64,000 nucleotides of DNA from Microbacterium oxydans (GTDB lineage Bacteria; Actinomycetota; Actinomycetes; Actinomycetales; Microbacteriaceae): positions 186,001 to 250,000 of the forward strand of contig NZ_JYIV01000028.1 of assembly GCF_000956405.1 (NCBI RefSeq), in the 5' to 3' direction. A program made the position numbers and the translations under genes. Under the pieces are notes generated by a model. The model ran no database searches, had not been told where the DNA came from, and saw only the letters and a program-made list of their open reading frames with translations. This document shows, piece after piece, positions 23,183 to 31,832 of this stretch. Numbering within the stretch: the stretch's first letter is position 1; the number at the start of each line of letters is the position of its first letter.

Positions 23183-23825
23183 CGAGTCCGGCGTGTGCGG
23201 CCGTCACGAGGATCTGCACGCGGTCGCGCAGATGCCACTTCGACATCATGCGTCCGAGGTGGGCCTTCACCGTGCCCTCGGAGACGATGAGCGCCTTCGC
23301 GATCTCCGCATTCGACATCCCCTGTGCGAGGCAGTGCAGCACCTCGACCTCGCGCTCGGTGAGCGGTTCGAGGGCGGCGGCGTCGGCGGCGACAGGGGTC
23401 GAATCTCGGACGTGTTTGATCAGCATCGAGGCGATCCGCGGCGACAGCGAGCTGGCACCGCTGTGCACCTCGCGCACACCGGTGACGATGTCCTCCGCGC
23501 TGGAGTCCTTGAGCAGGTAGCCGGACGCCCCGGCGCTCAGCATGGGGAGCACGGTGTCGCTCCCGTCGAGCGTGGTGACAGCGAGCACGCGCACATGCGG
23601 CCACCGCTCGGCGATGACTCCCGTCGCCTCGATGCCGTCCATCTCGGGCATCTGCACGTCCATCATCACGACGTCGGGCTGTTCGCGCTCGACAGTCGCG
23701 ATCGCCTCGAGACCGTCCTCTGCCTGCGCGATCACGCTGATCTCCGGGTCGCGCGAAACGAAGTGCGACAACGCCGAACGGACGAGGGGATCGTCATCGA
23801 CGATCACGACACGGATTTCCTGCAT
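23169..23825 (-). CDS. NarL/LuxR-family response regulator
   Basis: 218 residues. Receiver domain 1-120 with acidic pocket DDD (10-12), phospho-acceptor Asp56 in VVMMDVQMPEMDG, Thr in AVTTLDG and Lys in YLLKDSS; LuxR HTH at about 150-215 (LTEREVEVLHCLAQGMSNAEIAKALIVSEGTVKAHLGRM). TAGGCT lies seven bases before the ATG, so probably leaderless. Divergent from the peptide and kinase genes at 23976-25195, which form its cognate system. Overlaps the 3' end of the HNH gene by 14 bases, tail to tail. Confidence 0.92.
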   Translation of the reverse strand: MQEIRVVIVDDDPLVRSALSHFVSRDPEISVIAQAEDGLEAIATVEREQPDVVMMDVQMPEMDGIEATGVIAERWPHVRVLAVTTLDGSDTVLPMLSAGASGYLLKDSSAEDIVTGVREVHSGASSLSPRIASMLIKHVRDSTPVAADAAALEPLTEREVEVLHCLAQGMSNAEIAKALIVSEGTVKAHLGRMMSKWHLRDRVQILVTAAHAGLVSFR

Positions 23826-23867
23826 AGGGGGAAGCCTAACGGCGCGAGCACCTCATGGACGGCATGT

Positions 23868-23889
23868 AGACCTTTGGCCAAAAAGGTCT
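23868..23889. promoter_or_regulatory. Palindrome in the gap between response regulator and peptide/kinase genes
   Basis: AGACCTTT-ggccaa-AAAGGTCT is a perfect 8-base inverted repeat about 43 bases upstream of the regulator start and 87 upstream of the peptide start. It is a plausible binding site for the NarL-type regulator, giving control of both directions. A related AGAC/GTCT palindrome (25239-25254) lies just after the kinase gene. Confidence 0.5.
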
Positions 23890-23975
23890 GGACCTGAGAC
23901 AGATGTGCGCCGCTTCCATCGCCGAGAAGATGAATACAGACATCGACAAACGACTACATAATGGAGGTGAACGTA

Positions 23976-24023
23976 ATGACTTTCTGGCAGCAGGTTGGCA
24001 AGTTTTTTGGTCTCGTCCGCTAG
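23976..24023 (+). CDS. 15-residue peptide gene ahead of the histidine kinase
   Basis: ATG at 23976 is preceded by GGAGGTG at ideal spacing, one of the best ribosome sites in the window. It encodes MTFWQQVGKFFGLVR and stops at TAG; the kinase ATG is 29 bases further on. An in-frame ATG at 23961 would give 20 residues but would place the ribosome site inside the gene. The peptide is amphipathic, aromatic-rich and basic with no leader or Cys, so it resembles neither an attenuator with repeated codons nor a typical lantibiotic. It could be a secreted or membrane-acting signal sensed by the kinase, a toxin-like peptide or a translational coupler. Base composition here is more AT-rich than the surroundings. 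Confidence 0.55.
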   Translation: MTFWQQVGKFFGLVR

Positions 24024-24052
24024 CGTACCTGGCGAATAGGAGATAGTGAACC

Positions 24053-25195
24053 ATGGCCTTCGACCAGTCACCCCGGCGATCTGCGGATTCGTTCCGGTTG
24101 GGTCGAGGCGAGAAGCTCAGCGCGATCGAGCGGATCGTCGTCCTGGTCATCGTCTCCATCACCATCGCCACCGACGTCATAGGTTTCTTCACCACACCGG
24201 GGGTCAACCCGGTAGCCCTTCTGGTGAGCGTCGCATGCACCGCAGCGTTCGCTCTCTATCTCTGGAATCCGCTCGTCGCCACATGCGCCCTCGGCGTCGT
24301 GTTCGCGGCATCGTTTCTCGTGGGAACCGAGTCCCAGGTTCTGACCGCCGCCGCTGTCGCGGCAGGGCTCGTCATGAGACTGGGGTGGACCTCCCTGATC
24401 CTGTCGTACACCGGTGCGTTCCTCATCGCTGCAGCTCTCGTCGCCAACGGCGTTGCTGACTCCGGTGTGAACGTCGGTCTCTTCCTCATCTTCGCCACGG
24501 TGGCCGGAGCCGTCGGGTTCGCCCTTCGGCTGGCCTTCGCCCGTGGCAGCCGTCTCGAGCGCGAGCTCGAAGAGCGGGCCGAACAGGAACGACAGGCAGT
24601 GCTCGCCGAGCGGCGTTGGATCGCCGGTGAGTTGCACGACAGCATCGCGCACCACCTCACGGTGGTGTCGCTGCACGTGCAGATGCTCGAAGACCCCGCG
24701 ATGAGCACCGACTCTCGGGAGGCGATCCGTGTCGCCGCCCGCAAGGCGATGACCGACCTCCGCTTCGTGATCGAACTGGCCGACGACGGCCCGCAGTCGT
24801 CGACCGTGCAGACGGGTGACCTCGCGGCGGCCGTCGACGAGGCACAGAGCGAGTTCGAAGCAGCGGGCCACTCCGTGGCCAGAGTGGGCGATCCGAGCGA
24901 CGAACGCATCCCGCGTGCCGTCGAGATCGTCCTCGCGCGCATCGTGCGCGAGTCGGCCACCAACATCCTCAAATACGCAGGACCCGGCGAGGTGCTGATC
25001 GACCTTGCCGTGAACGATGAGGTCGCGCACCTCACGCTGCGCAGCCCGCTCCCGACGACGCCGCGCCGGGAGCTTTCATCGAGCCGAACGGGTCTCGGCC
25101 GCATGGCGGAGCGCGTGATGGGCGCGAGCGGCGAGTTCAGCGCCGGCGAAGTCGACGGGTTCTGGGTCGTGTCGGCCCGACTTCCGGTCGTCTGA
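24053..25195 (+). CDS. NarL-type sensor histidine kinase (HisKA_3)
   Basis: 380 residues. Five to six membrane helices (about 28-165) form the sensor, a coiled stretch (165-188) follows, and the dimerisation/phospho-acceptor helix is ERRWIAGELHDSIAHHLTVV with His195. The ATPase domain is short: ESATNILKYAGPGEVLIDLAV holds the N box, while the G region (SSRTGLGRMAERV) is near the end. Preceded by AGGAG at about 10 bases. Pairs with the divergent response regulator. No extracellular ligand domain is seen, so membrane or peptide sensing is plausible. Confidence 0.9.
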   Translation: MAFDQSPRRSADSFRLGRGEKLSAIERIVVLVIVSITIATDVIGFFTTPGVNPVALLVSVACTAAFALYLWNPLVATCALGVVFAASFLVGTESQVLTAAAVAAGLVMRLGWTSLILSYTGAFLIAAALVANGVADSGVNVGLFLIFATVAGAVGFALRLAFARGSRLERELEERAEQERQAVLAERRWIAGELHDSIAHHLTVVSLHVQMLEDPAMSTDSREAIRVAARKAMTDLRFVIELADDGPQSSTVQTGDLAAAVDEAQSEFEAAGHSVARVGDPSDERIPRAVEIVLARIVRESATNILKYAGPGEVLIDLAVNDEVAHLTLRSPLPTTPRRELSSSRTGLGRMAERVMGASGEFSAGEVDGFWVVSARLPVV

Positions 25196-25238
25196 TGCTC
25201 TAGAGTGTGTGAGCACCCTCTCCACGATCCGCGAGAAC

Positions 25239-25254
25239 CTAGACGAAGGTCTAG
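25239..25254. repeat. CTAGAC palindrome after the kinase gene
   Basis: CTAGAC-gaag-GTCTAG, perfect, 44 bases after the kinase stop. It could end the transcript or be a second regulator site, since it shares AGAC/GTCT half-sites with 23868-23889. Confidence 0.4.
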
Positions 25255-25337
25255 CGAAGTCTCGACGTTCGACACTGTGGAACGAGTTGCAGTCGGCCAT
25301 ATTCTGAGGTTTCCCCAGATAAAGCGTCCCCAGCGCT

Positions 25338-25393
25338 GCGATCGCGAGCGCGGTCTTTCTGGCTTCTGAAACACTTTGCGCGCTCGCGATCGC
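25338..25393. repeat. Intergenic inverted repeat between kinase and GntR genes
   Basis: Arms GCGATCGCGAGCGCG (25338-25352) and CGCGCTCGCGATCGC (25379-25393) pair perfectly over 15 bases with a 26-base AT-richer loop. The 253-base gap between these convergent genes holds no ORF that looks real. Confidence 0.65.
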
Positions 25394-25448
25394 CTTCTGC
25401 GTTAACGGCCCTTCCCGCGGCCTCCCGCACGTCGGTTCGTGCGCCTGA

Positions 25449-26192
25449 CTACCCGCCCACGGCGCGCATGTAGTGGCCATCGGTGGAGATCCCCGATGCT
25501 GCGACGGTGAATCGCACGACCTCGCTCAGGTACCGGTCCTCCGAGGCCTCGAAGATCCGCCCGTCCGCGTCACGCGAGGTGCGGGTGAGGCGCAGGATGG
25601 GTGTCCCGCGCGGCACGCGCAGCAGCGCCGCGTCCTGGTCGTCGGCGGCGACCGCGTCGATCACGTGCTGGAGGGTGACGATGGGGTGTCCGACGGACGA
25701 GAGGTACTCCGTGATCGAGACCTCATCCAGATTCACGTCGAACAGTCTCCGCCCCGCGACCTCCGTGTAGTTGAGGCGCTCCAGCATCGTGGGGCGCCCA
25801 TCGAGCAGCCGCAGTCGGACCACACTGACGATCGTGTCGGCGGCGTCGACACCGAGCGCGGCTCCGAGCTCACCGGCCCGACGGAGGCTCAGCTCTTGCG
25901 TCTGCGCCCCCGGTGCGACCCCCAGTTCGCGCGCCCAGCGGGTGAACGGCACCGACACGTCGACGGCCTGACTGGCCTTCCTTGCCACGACCCGCGCCGG
26001 CCGGCCGCGGCTCGTCTCGATCAGGCCCTCGCCTCGCAACGCGGCCAGCGCGTTGCGGATCGGGCCTCGGGATGTGTGCCACTTCTCGGCGAGGTCCGCT
26101 TCGGTGGGAACGTCATCGCCGGGGCGCAGGGTGCCGGCGGCGATCTGGGCGCGCAGGTCGTCGGCGATCTGGGTGTACACAGCTTCGGCCAC
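25449..26192 (-). CDS. GntR/HutC-family regulator of the phosphonate locus
   Basis: 247 residues. Winged-helix GntR domain 1-70 (VYTQIADDLRAQIAAGTLRPGDDVPTEADLAEKWHTSRGPIRNALAALRGEGLIETSRGRP) and UTRA effector domain from about 90 (TMLERLNYTE, LRVPRGTPILRLTRTSRDADGRIFEASEDRYLSEVVRF). GTG start at 26192; TAATGT lies six bases upstream with no Shine-Dalgarno, so leaderless. It is divergent from phnD, so like PhnF/PhnR it probably represses the phosphonate genes in the absence of substrate. Confidence 0.88.
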   Translation of the reverse strand: MAEAVYTQIADDLRAQIAAGTLRPGDDVPTEADLAEKWHTSRGPIRNALAALRGEGLIETSRGRPARVVARKASQAVDVSVPFTRWARELGVAPGAQTQELSLRRAGELGAALGVDAADTIVSVVRLRLLDGRPTMLERLNYTEVAGRRLFDVNLDEVSITEYLSSVGHPIVTLQHVIDAVAADDQDAALLRVPRGTPILRLTRTSRDADGRIFEASEDRYLSEVVRFTVAASGISTDGHYMRAVGG

Positions 26193-26294
26193 ATAGGTAC
26201 ATTACTTGGTCACTCCGAACCGCGCTGGCCCGTTCGGGGAGTGTTCACTCAAGCGAATCCCCGGTAAACGAGGTCTGAACTCTTCCGAGTTAGG

Positions 26295-26300
26295 TATATA
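26295..26300 (+). promoter_or_regulatory. Probable promoter of the phosphonate operon
   Basis: TATATA in the AT-rich run TTAGGTATATATCTGC, about 62 bases before phnD and the most AT-rich spot in the gap. The run is partly palindromic, and AGGTAC also occurs near the GntR start (26195-26200), so GntR binding sites may overlap both promoters. Confidence 0.4.
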
Positions 26301-26361
26301 TCTGCTTCCGCCACCTGCCAGAGTCTTCCGTGGATCACCCCACACACCCTGAAAGGTCCTC

Positions 26362-27291
26362 ATGAAGCTTCGCGCTCTCCCCGCCCTTGCCGGCGTCGCG
26401 CTCCTCGCCCTCGGCCTCGCCGCCTGTTCCGGCTCCGCTGACGCCTCCGGCACCCCCGGCGCCGACGCGTCGTCCTCCGCCAGCGGATTCGCAGTCGACG
26501 AGAACACGCTCGTCTTCGGCGTGGTTCCCGACTCGGTCGACACCGAGACGAACTACCAGCCGCTCATGGACTACATCGCCGAGGTCACCGGCAAGACGGT
26601 CGAGTACCACGAGTCCACCGACTACGCCGCGCTCATCGAGGCTGCGGTCGCCGGCAAGGTCGACGTCGCCTCGTTCTCGGGCTTCACCTACGTCACGGCC
26701 ACCAACAACGGCGCCAAGCTCACCCCGATCTCCTCGATCGTCACGGAAGAGGGCCAGGAACCCGGCTACTTCTCGCAGGCGATCGTCCCCGCGGGCAGCG
26801 ACATCAAGAGCATCGAGGACTTCAAGGGCAAGAAGGTCTGCTTCGTCGACCCGTCCTCCACCTCGGGCTACCTGTTCCCGACCTACAACCTGCTGAAGGC
26901 CGGCATCGACCCCAAGACCGACATCACGCCCGTGTTCGCGGGCAAGCACGACGTCAGCGTCACCAAGGTCGGCGAGGGGGTCGAGTGCGAGGCGGGCTTC
27001 GCCGAGGACTCTGAGGTGGAGAAGTCGGACAAGGTGAAGGTCATCGACGAGACGATGGTTCCCGGCGCGCCGCTGGTCTACTCGTCCACGCTGCCGGACG
27101 ACGTCTCGAAGAAGCTCATCGACGGCCTCTCCGAGATCACGATCGACGACATCATCGCCGCCGGCATCGACGGAGCGGACACCGACGCGTTCCGCAGCGT
27201 CTTCTACGCCACGAAGCCGGTCGACGACGCCTACTACGACCTGATCCGCGACATCTGCAAGGAGACCGAAGCGGAGCAGTGCCAGGGCTGA
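26362..27291 (+). CDS. phnD: Phosphonate ABC transporter substrate-binding lipoprotein
   Basis: 309 residues. Signal peptide MKLRALPALAGVALLALGLAAC with lipobox Cys22, then a low-complexity Ser/Ala linker. The PhnD fold is shown by LVFGVVPDSVDTETNYQPLMDYIAEVTGK, the EYHESTDYAALIEAAVAGKVDVASFSGFTYV stretch and DFKGKKVCFVDPSSTSGYLFPTYNLLKAGID, which contains the phosphonate-binding Ser/Thr residues. GAAAGG precedes the ATG. Binds phosphonates (2-aminoethylphosphonate-like) outside the membrane for PhnCE. Confidence 0.93.
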   Translation: MKLRALPALAGVALLALGLAACSGSADASGTPGADASSSASGFAVDENTLVFGVVPDSVDTETNYQPLMDYIAEVTGKTVEYHESTDYAALIEAAVAGKVDVASFSGFTYVTATNNGAKLTPISSIVTEEGQEPGYFSQAIVPAGSDIKSIEDFKGKKVCFVDPSSTSGYLFPTYNLLKAGIDPKTDITPVFAGKHDVSVTKVGEGVECEAGFAEDSEVEKSDKVKVIDETMVPGAPLVYSSTLPDDVSKKLIDGLSEITIDDIIAAGIDGADTDAFRSVFYATKPVDDAYYDLIRDICKETEAEQCQG

Positions 27292-27399
27292 GCCCGGCCT
27301 GACCCCTTCGCCTCACCCGGCGCCCTCCGGCTCGTCCGCCTCCCCGCGGGCGGGCCGGAGGGCACCACCGCACGACCCACGACACACAGGAGCTACGAC

Positions 27400-28230
27400 A
27401 TGACCGCCTCGGCATCCGACGCCCTCATCCGCCTCGACGGCGTGACGAAGACCTTCGGGACCACCACTGCACTGAAGGATGCCTCCCTCGAGGTGTCCCG
27501 CGGCGAGATCGTCGTGCTCCTCGGCCTCTCCGGCTCGGGGAAGTCCACCCTGCTGCGCCACCTCGACGGGCTCGAGATCCCCACTGCCGGCTCGGTGGAG
27601 GTGCTGGGATCGCAGGTGCCGGCCCTGAAGGGCAGGGCGCTGCGCGACCTCCGCAGTCGTGTCGGATTCATCTTCCAGCAGTTCGAGCTGGTTCCCTCTC
27701 TCACGGTGCTCGAGAACGTGCTCACCGGGTCGCTCTCGGGCGTGCGCGGTCCCCGACTCGGCCTCTGGGGATACCCCCGCGCGTCGAAGCTCACCGCACT
27801 CGAACACCTCGACCGCGTCGGCCTGCTCGACCGTGCCTACCAGCGCAGCGACACGCTCTCGGGCGGACAGCAGCAGCGCGTGGCCATCGCCAGAGCGCTC
27901 ATGCAGAAGCCGGCGATCCTGCTGGCCGACGAGCCGGTGGCCTCGCTCGATCCGGAGTCGAGCGAACAGGTGATGGCCCTCATCCGCGAGATCGCCGCCG
28001 ACGAGGGACTCACGGTCGTGTGCAGCCTGCACCAGGTCGATCTCGCGATCTCCTGGGCCGACCGCATCGTGGGTCTGCGCCACGGCGAAGTGGTGCTCGA
28101 CACTCCGACCGGTGACCTCACCAAGGCCGAGGTCATGGAGATCTACGGGCGCGTCGCCACCACGACCGCCGAGATCCGTGCCGTGCAGGAAGAGCTCGTC
28201 GAGGCGGCTGCGCAGGTGGCCGCGTCATGA
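27400..28230 (+). CDS. phnC: Phosphonate ABC transporter ATP-binding protein
   Basis: 276 residues. Walker A GLSGSGKST at 42-50, Q loop FIFQQFELVPSLTVLENV, signature LSGGQQQRVAIARALMQKP, Walker B ILLADEPVASLDP and the H loop in VVCSLHQVD. The region GSLSGVRGPRLGLWGYPRASKLTALEHLDRVGL is typical of PhnC. AGGAG precedes the ATG; the stop overlaps the permease start as ATGA. Confidence 0.95.
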   Translation: MTASASDALIRLDGVTKTFGTTTALKDASLEVSRGEIVVLLGLSGSGKSTLLRHLDGLEIPTAGSVEVLGSQVPALKGRALRDLRSRVGFIFQQFELVPSLTVLENVLTGSLSGVRGPRLGLWGYPRASKLTALEHLDRVGLLDRAYQRSDTLSGGQQQRVAIARALMQKPAILLADEPVASLDPESSEQVMALIREIAADEGLTVVCSLHQVDLAISWADRIVGLRHGEVVLDTPTGDLTKAEVMEIYGRVATTTAEIRAVQEELVEAAAQVAAS

Positions 28231-29981
28231 CCGCGTTGGACGCATCCACGAATGCCCTCACTCGCGGCGGCGGGATCCCTCGGGGCGGCGGACCCGGCGT
28301 CGCCGACCGCGCCCCCAAGCGCCCGGTCTCGCCGGAACGGATCGCGGCGACCCTGACGCTCTTCGCGCTCGTGGTGCTCGGCATCCTCGCGGTGCGCGAC
28401 GTCGACATCTCGATCCCGGCGATGGTGCAGAGCTGGGGCAACGCCGAGAACTTCATGGCTCGCGTCGGCGGCCTCACTTTCCCCGCCCCCGGAGACCTCG
28501 CCTGGCTGATCGCCCTCACGGTGGGCCTCGTGCTCGTGGGGACGCTGCTCGCCGCCGTGCTCTCCGTGCCGATCGCGTACCTCGCCGCCTCCAACACCAC
28601 GCCAGGCAACGGGTGGCGTGCCGTCGCGCGGTTCATCGGCGTCCTCACCCGCGCCCTCCCCGATGTCGTGCTCGCCATGGCGTTCGTGCTGATGTTCTCG
28701 CTCGGCACGCTTCCGGGAATCCTGGCCATCGGCATCCACTCCATCGGCATGATCTCGAAGATGTTCGCCGACGCGATCGAGCAGATCGACGAAGGGCCGC
28801 GTCTCGCCATCCGTGCGGCAGGCGGATCGAAGATGCAGGAGTTCACGTCGGGCATCCTGCCGCAGGTGCTGCCCAGCTGGGTGGCCACCGTGCTGCACCG
28901 CAACGACATCAACCTGCGCGGCAGCGTGGTGCTCGGCTACGTCGGCGTGGCAGGCCTCGGCCTCGAGATGTCGTACGCGTTCAAGTCACTCAACTACGGC
29001 AAGGGCCTCGGCATCGCCCTCGTGATCTTCATCCTGTGCGTGGCGATGGAGATCGTCTCGAGCATGGTGCGCGGAGCGATGCTCGGCGAGCAGAAGCACA
29101 CCCGCTCCTGGATCGACCGGATCCTGCATCCACGCCTCGGTACGCACGCGGCGTCCACCCAGGTCGAGCGCCCGGCCTGGGCGACCAGCCCGGAGACCGC
29201 CGTGCGCCGCCCCTGGACGGCGCAGCGCATCCGGCACACCACCGCCGGCGTCGTCGCCGTGCTCGTCGTGATCGGCAGCGTGCTCGTCAGCCAGATCAAC
29301 TGGATGGACCTCATCACGTTCTGGGCCAAGCTGCCCGAGGTTGCGGCGCGCTTCTGGCCCCCCTCGTTCGGCAACTACGATGCGAGCGCCATGTTCCAGG
29401 CGATGCGCGAGACCGTCGCGATCGCTCTCGCCGCGACCGTGCTCACCCTGCTCCCGTCGCTGCTGCTCGGCTCTCTCGCCGCGCGCAACGTCGCGCCGAA
29501 CCCCGGAGCCAGAGGGACCGCACGACTGCTGCTCGTCGGTATCCGCGGCATCCCCGAGCTGATCCTCGCGATCGTGCTCGTCGTCATCACCGGTCTCGGG
29601 GCGCAGGCGGGCGTCATCGCGCTCGCCATCGGCGGGATCGGGCTGCTCGGCAAGCTCATCGCCGACTCGTTCGAAGAGGTGGATCGCGGACCGGAGCGCG
29701 CACTGCGAGCGGTCGGTGCGACACGGCTGCAGACCTACGCCTCGGCGACCATGCCGCAGGGCATGCAGGCTCTCATCGGGCACAGCTTCTACATGCTCGA
29801 CACGAACATCCGTGCCGCGACCATCCTCGGCATCGTCGGCGGAGGCGGGGTCGGCTACTACCTGCTCAATGCCAGCCAGGGTTCCCGCTACGAGACAGTG
29901 ACGGCGATCGTGCTGATGATCCTCGCCACCGTGCTCGTGGTCGAAGGTCTCGCCATGTGGATGCGGAAGGTGTTCCGATGA
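28227..29981 (+). CDS. phnE: Phosphonate ABC transporter permease, two PhnE domains fused
   Basis: 584 residues, about twice the usual PhnE length. Each half has a full binding-protein-dependent permease domain: the first EAA-type loop is DEGPRLAIRAAGGSKMQEFTSGILPQVLPSW (about 190-220), the second DRGPERALRAVGATRLQTYASATMPQGMQAL (about 490-520). One polypeptide therefore replaces the PhnE1/PhnE2 pair. ATGA overlaps join it to phnC and to the following oxidoreductase gene. Confidence 0.93.
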   Translation: MTALDASTNALTRGGGIPRGGGPGVADRAPKRPVSPERIAATLTLFALVVLGILAVRDVDISIPAMVQSWGNAENFMARVGGLTFPAPGDLAWLIALTVGLVLVGTLLAAVLSVPIAYLAASNTTPGNGWRAVARFIGVLTRALPDVVLAMAFVLMFSLGTLPGILAIGIHSIGMISKMFADAIEQIDEGPRLAIRAAGGSKMQEFTSGILPQVLPSWVATVLHRNDINLRGSVVLGYVGVAGLGLEMSYAFKSLNYGKGLGIALVIFILCVAMEIVSSMVRGAMLGEQKHTRSWIDRILHPRLGTHAASTQVERPAWATSPETAVRRPWTAQRIRHTTAGVVAVLVVIGSVLVSQINWMDLITFWAKLPEVAARFWPPSFGNYDASAMFQAMRETVAIALAATVLTLLPSLLLGSLAARNVAPNPGARGTARLLLVGIRGIPELILAIVLVVITGLGAQAGVIALAIGGIGLLGKLIADSFEEVDRGPERALRAVGATRLQTYASATMPQGMQALIGHSFYMLDTNIRAATILGIVGGGGVGYYLLNASQGSRYETVTAIVLMILATVLVVEGLAMWMRKVFR

Positions 29982-31117
29982 ACCGCCCTCTCGACACGGC
30001 GGATGTGGTCGTCGTCGGTTCCGGCATCGTCGGCCTCGGCGCGGCATACGCGGCGGTTCGGCGCGGGCTGCGCGTGATCGTCGTCGACCGCACCGCAGCA
30101 CCAGTCGGTGCGACGATCCGCAACTTCGGACACCTCTGCATCGGCGCGCAGGGCGGCGAGGCGCGGCGCTATGCCGACCTGTCGCGCGACCTGTGGCTGC
30201 GTCTCTCGCAGGATGCGGGATTCTGGCTGCGAGAGTCGGGCACGCTGGTGGCCGCCAGACACGATGACGAGCTCGCCGTGCTGGAGACGGCATCCCGTGA
30301 GGGCGGCATCCGCATGCTCGAAGCCGCGGAACTCCTGAGGTCGGCCCCGCTCCGTGCCGAGGGGATCGTCGGAGGTGCGCACATCGAGACCGATCTGCAG
30401 ACGCATCCACGCACCGCGGCGGACGCGATCGTGCGCCACCTGGTCGCCTTGGGCGTCGACTTCCGCTTCCGCACCGCGGTGACCGCTGTGGGGGCGGAGC
30501 GGGTGGAGACGTCGCGCGGGCCGATCGCCTGCGGGAGCGTCGTCGTCGCCGTGAACCATGACATCGACCAGCTGCTCCCGGAGGTCGCCGAGAGGCACGG
30601 GGTGGTGCGGTGCGCGCTCGACATGATGCGGGCGGCGGTGTCGTTCCCGCGTCCGCTCGCGGCGCCCCTGCTCACCGGCTGGTCGCTGGTGCGCTACGGC
30701 CGGTTCTCGGACGGCCCCGAGGCCCGTGCGCTGCGCGAGCGTCTGCACGCCGAGCGGCCCGATCTCGCCGCGATCGACCTCAACCAGATGTACACGCAGC
30801 TCCCCGACGGCACGCTCATCATCGGAGACTCGCACGCCACGGCGGTCGCCCCGGCGCCGTTCCAACCCGAAGCCGCGTTCACCGCGTTCCTCGACGAGGC
30901 CGAGGCGCTGTTCGACGCACCGGCACCGCGTGTGATCGAGCGCTGGCAGGGCGTGTACGCGAAGGGTCCGCGGGACTTCCTGATCGACCGGGGTGACGAC
31001 GGTGTGCTGGTGCTCGCCGCGACGACCGGCATCGGGATGACCACGGGCCTCGGACTCGCCGAAGAGAACCTCGCCGCAGCCTTCGGGTGGGCGGCAGCAA
31101 TGGAAGGAACATCATGA
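29978..31117 (+). CDS. FAD-dependent oxidoreductase of phosphonate catabolism (TIGR03364 type)
   Basis: 379 residues of the DAO fold: dinucleotide motif DVVVVGSGIVGLGAAYAAVRRG at the N-terminus, GATIRNFGHLCIGAQGGEARRYADLSRDLW, and a C-terminal FAD motif GDDGVLVLAATTGIGMTTGLGLAEENLAA. This subfamily (HpnW in TIGRFAM naming) is found beside phosphonate transporters and PhnX-like hydrolases. It probably oxidises the amine of 2-aminoethylphosphonate or an N-methyl derivative to phosphonoacetaldehyde, taking the place of the PhnW transaminase, which is absent here. Overlaps both neighbours by ATGA. Confidence 0.88.
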   Translation: MNRPLDTADVVVVGSGIVGLGAAYAAVRRGLRVIVVDRTAAPVGATIRNFGHLCIGAQGGEARRYADLSRDLWLRLSQDAGFWLRESGTLVAARHDDELAVLETASREGGIRMLEAAELLRSAPLRAEGIVGGAHIETDLQTHPRTAADAIVRHLVALGVDFRFRTAVTAVGAERVETSRGPIACGSVVVAVNHDIDQLLPEVAERHGVVRCALDMMRAAVSFPRPLAAPLLTGWSLVRYGRFSDGPEARALRERLHAERPDLAAIDLNQMYTQLPDGTLIIGDSHATAVAPAPFQPEAAFTAFLDEAEALFDAPAPRVIERWQGVYAKGPRDFLIDRGDDGVLVLAATTGIGMTTGLGLAEENLAAAFGWAAAMEGTS

Positions 31118-31821
31118 CCACTCCTCTCGAACTCGTCGTTCTCGACATGGCAGGGACCACGGTGCTCGACGACGGCGTCGTGGAGCAGGCCTTCCAGCGT
31201 GCGGCCGAGCGCACGGGCGTCGCCGACCGGATGCCGTGGGACGAGGCGCTCGACCATGTGCGCGTGACCATGGGGCAGTCGAAGATCGATGTCTTCACGC
31301 ACCTCTCCGGCGGAGACGCCGAGGCCGCAGCACGTGCCACGGCCGCCTTCGAGGGTGCGTACGCCGAGATCGTCGCGGAGCAGGGCGTCTCCGAGATCCC
31401 CGGGGCCGCCGATGCGATCCAGGGGTTGAAGGACGCCGGGCTGAAGGTCGCGCTCACCACCGGCTTCGCCCCGGTGACCCGAGACGCCCTGCTCGACGGA
31501 CTCGGTTGGCACGACCTCGTCGATCTCGCCCTGTCGCCGATCGATGCCGGACGGGGGCGCCCTGCGCCCGACCTCGTGCTCATGGCGCTCCTGCGCACGG
31601 AGACCTCGTCCGTGCAGGCGGTCGCGGTCGCCGGCGATACAGTCAGCGATGTCCGGTCCGGCCGTCGAGCCGGTGCCGGATACGTCGCGGGCGTGCTCAC
31701 CGGCGCGCACGATCGTCCGGCGCTGAGCGCTGCCGGGGCGGATGCCGTGCTCAGCGATGTGACCGCGCTGCGGGGTGCGTTGGGCCAGCGCGAACTGCTC
31801 CCCCTCGTCGCCGCCTCCTGA
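31114..31821 (+). CDS. PhnX-like HAD phosphonatase
   Basis: 235 residues of the HAD superfamily. Nucleophile Asp11 in VVLDMAGTTV (same VFDxAGTT motif as phosphonoacetaldehyde hydrolase), the candidate Schiff-base Lys57 in MGQSKIDVF at the position of the PhnX catalytic lysine, and VAVAGDTVSDVRSGRRAGAGYVAGVLTGA as motif 4. It should cleave the C-P bond of phosphonoacetaldehyde to acetaldehyde and phosphate. Presence of the lysine supports true phosphonatase chemistry rather than a general phosphatase. TIGR03351-type by context. Confidence 0.87.
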   Translation: MTTPLELVVLDMAGTTVLDDGVVEQAFQRAAERTGVADRMPWDEALDHVRVTMGQSKIDVFTHLSGGDAEAAARATAAFEGAYAEIVAEQGVSEIPGAADAIQGLKDAGLKVALTTGFAPVTRDALLDGLGWHDLVDLALSPIDAGRGRPAPDLVLMALLRTETSSVQAVAVAGDTVSDVRSGRRAGAGYVAGVLTGAHDRPALSAAGADAVLSDVTALRGALGQRELLPLVAAS

Positions 31822-31832
31822 GAGACCGTGAC

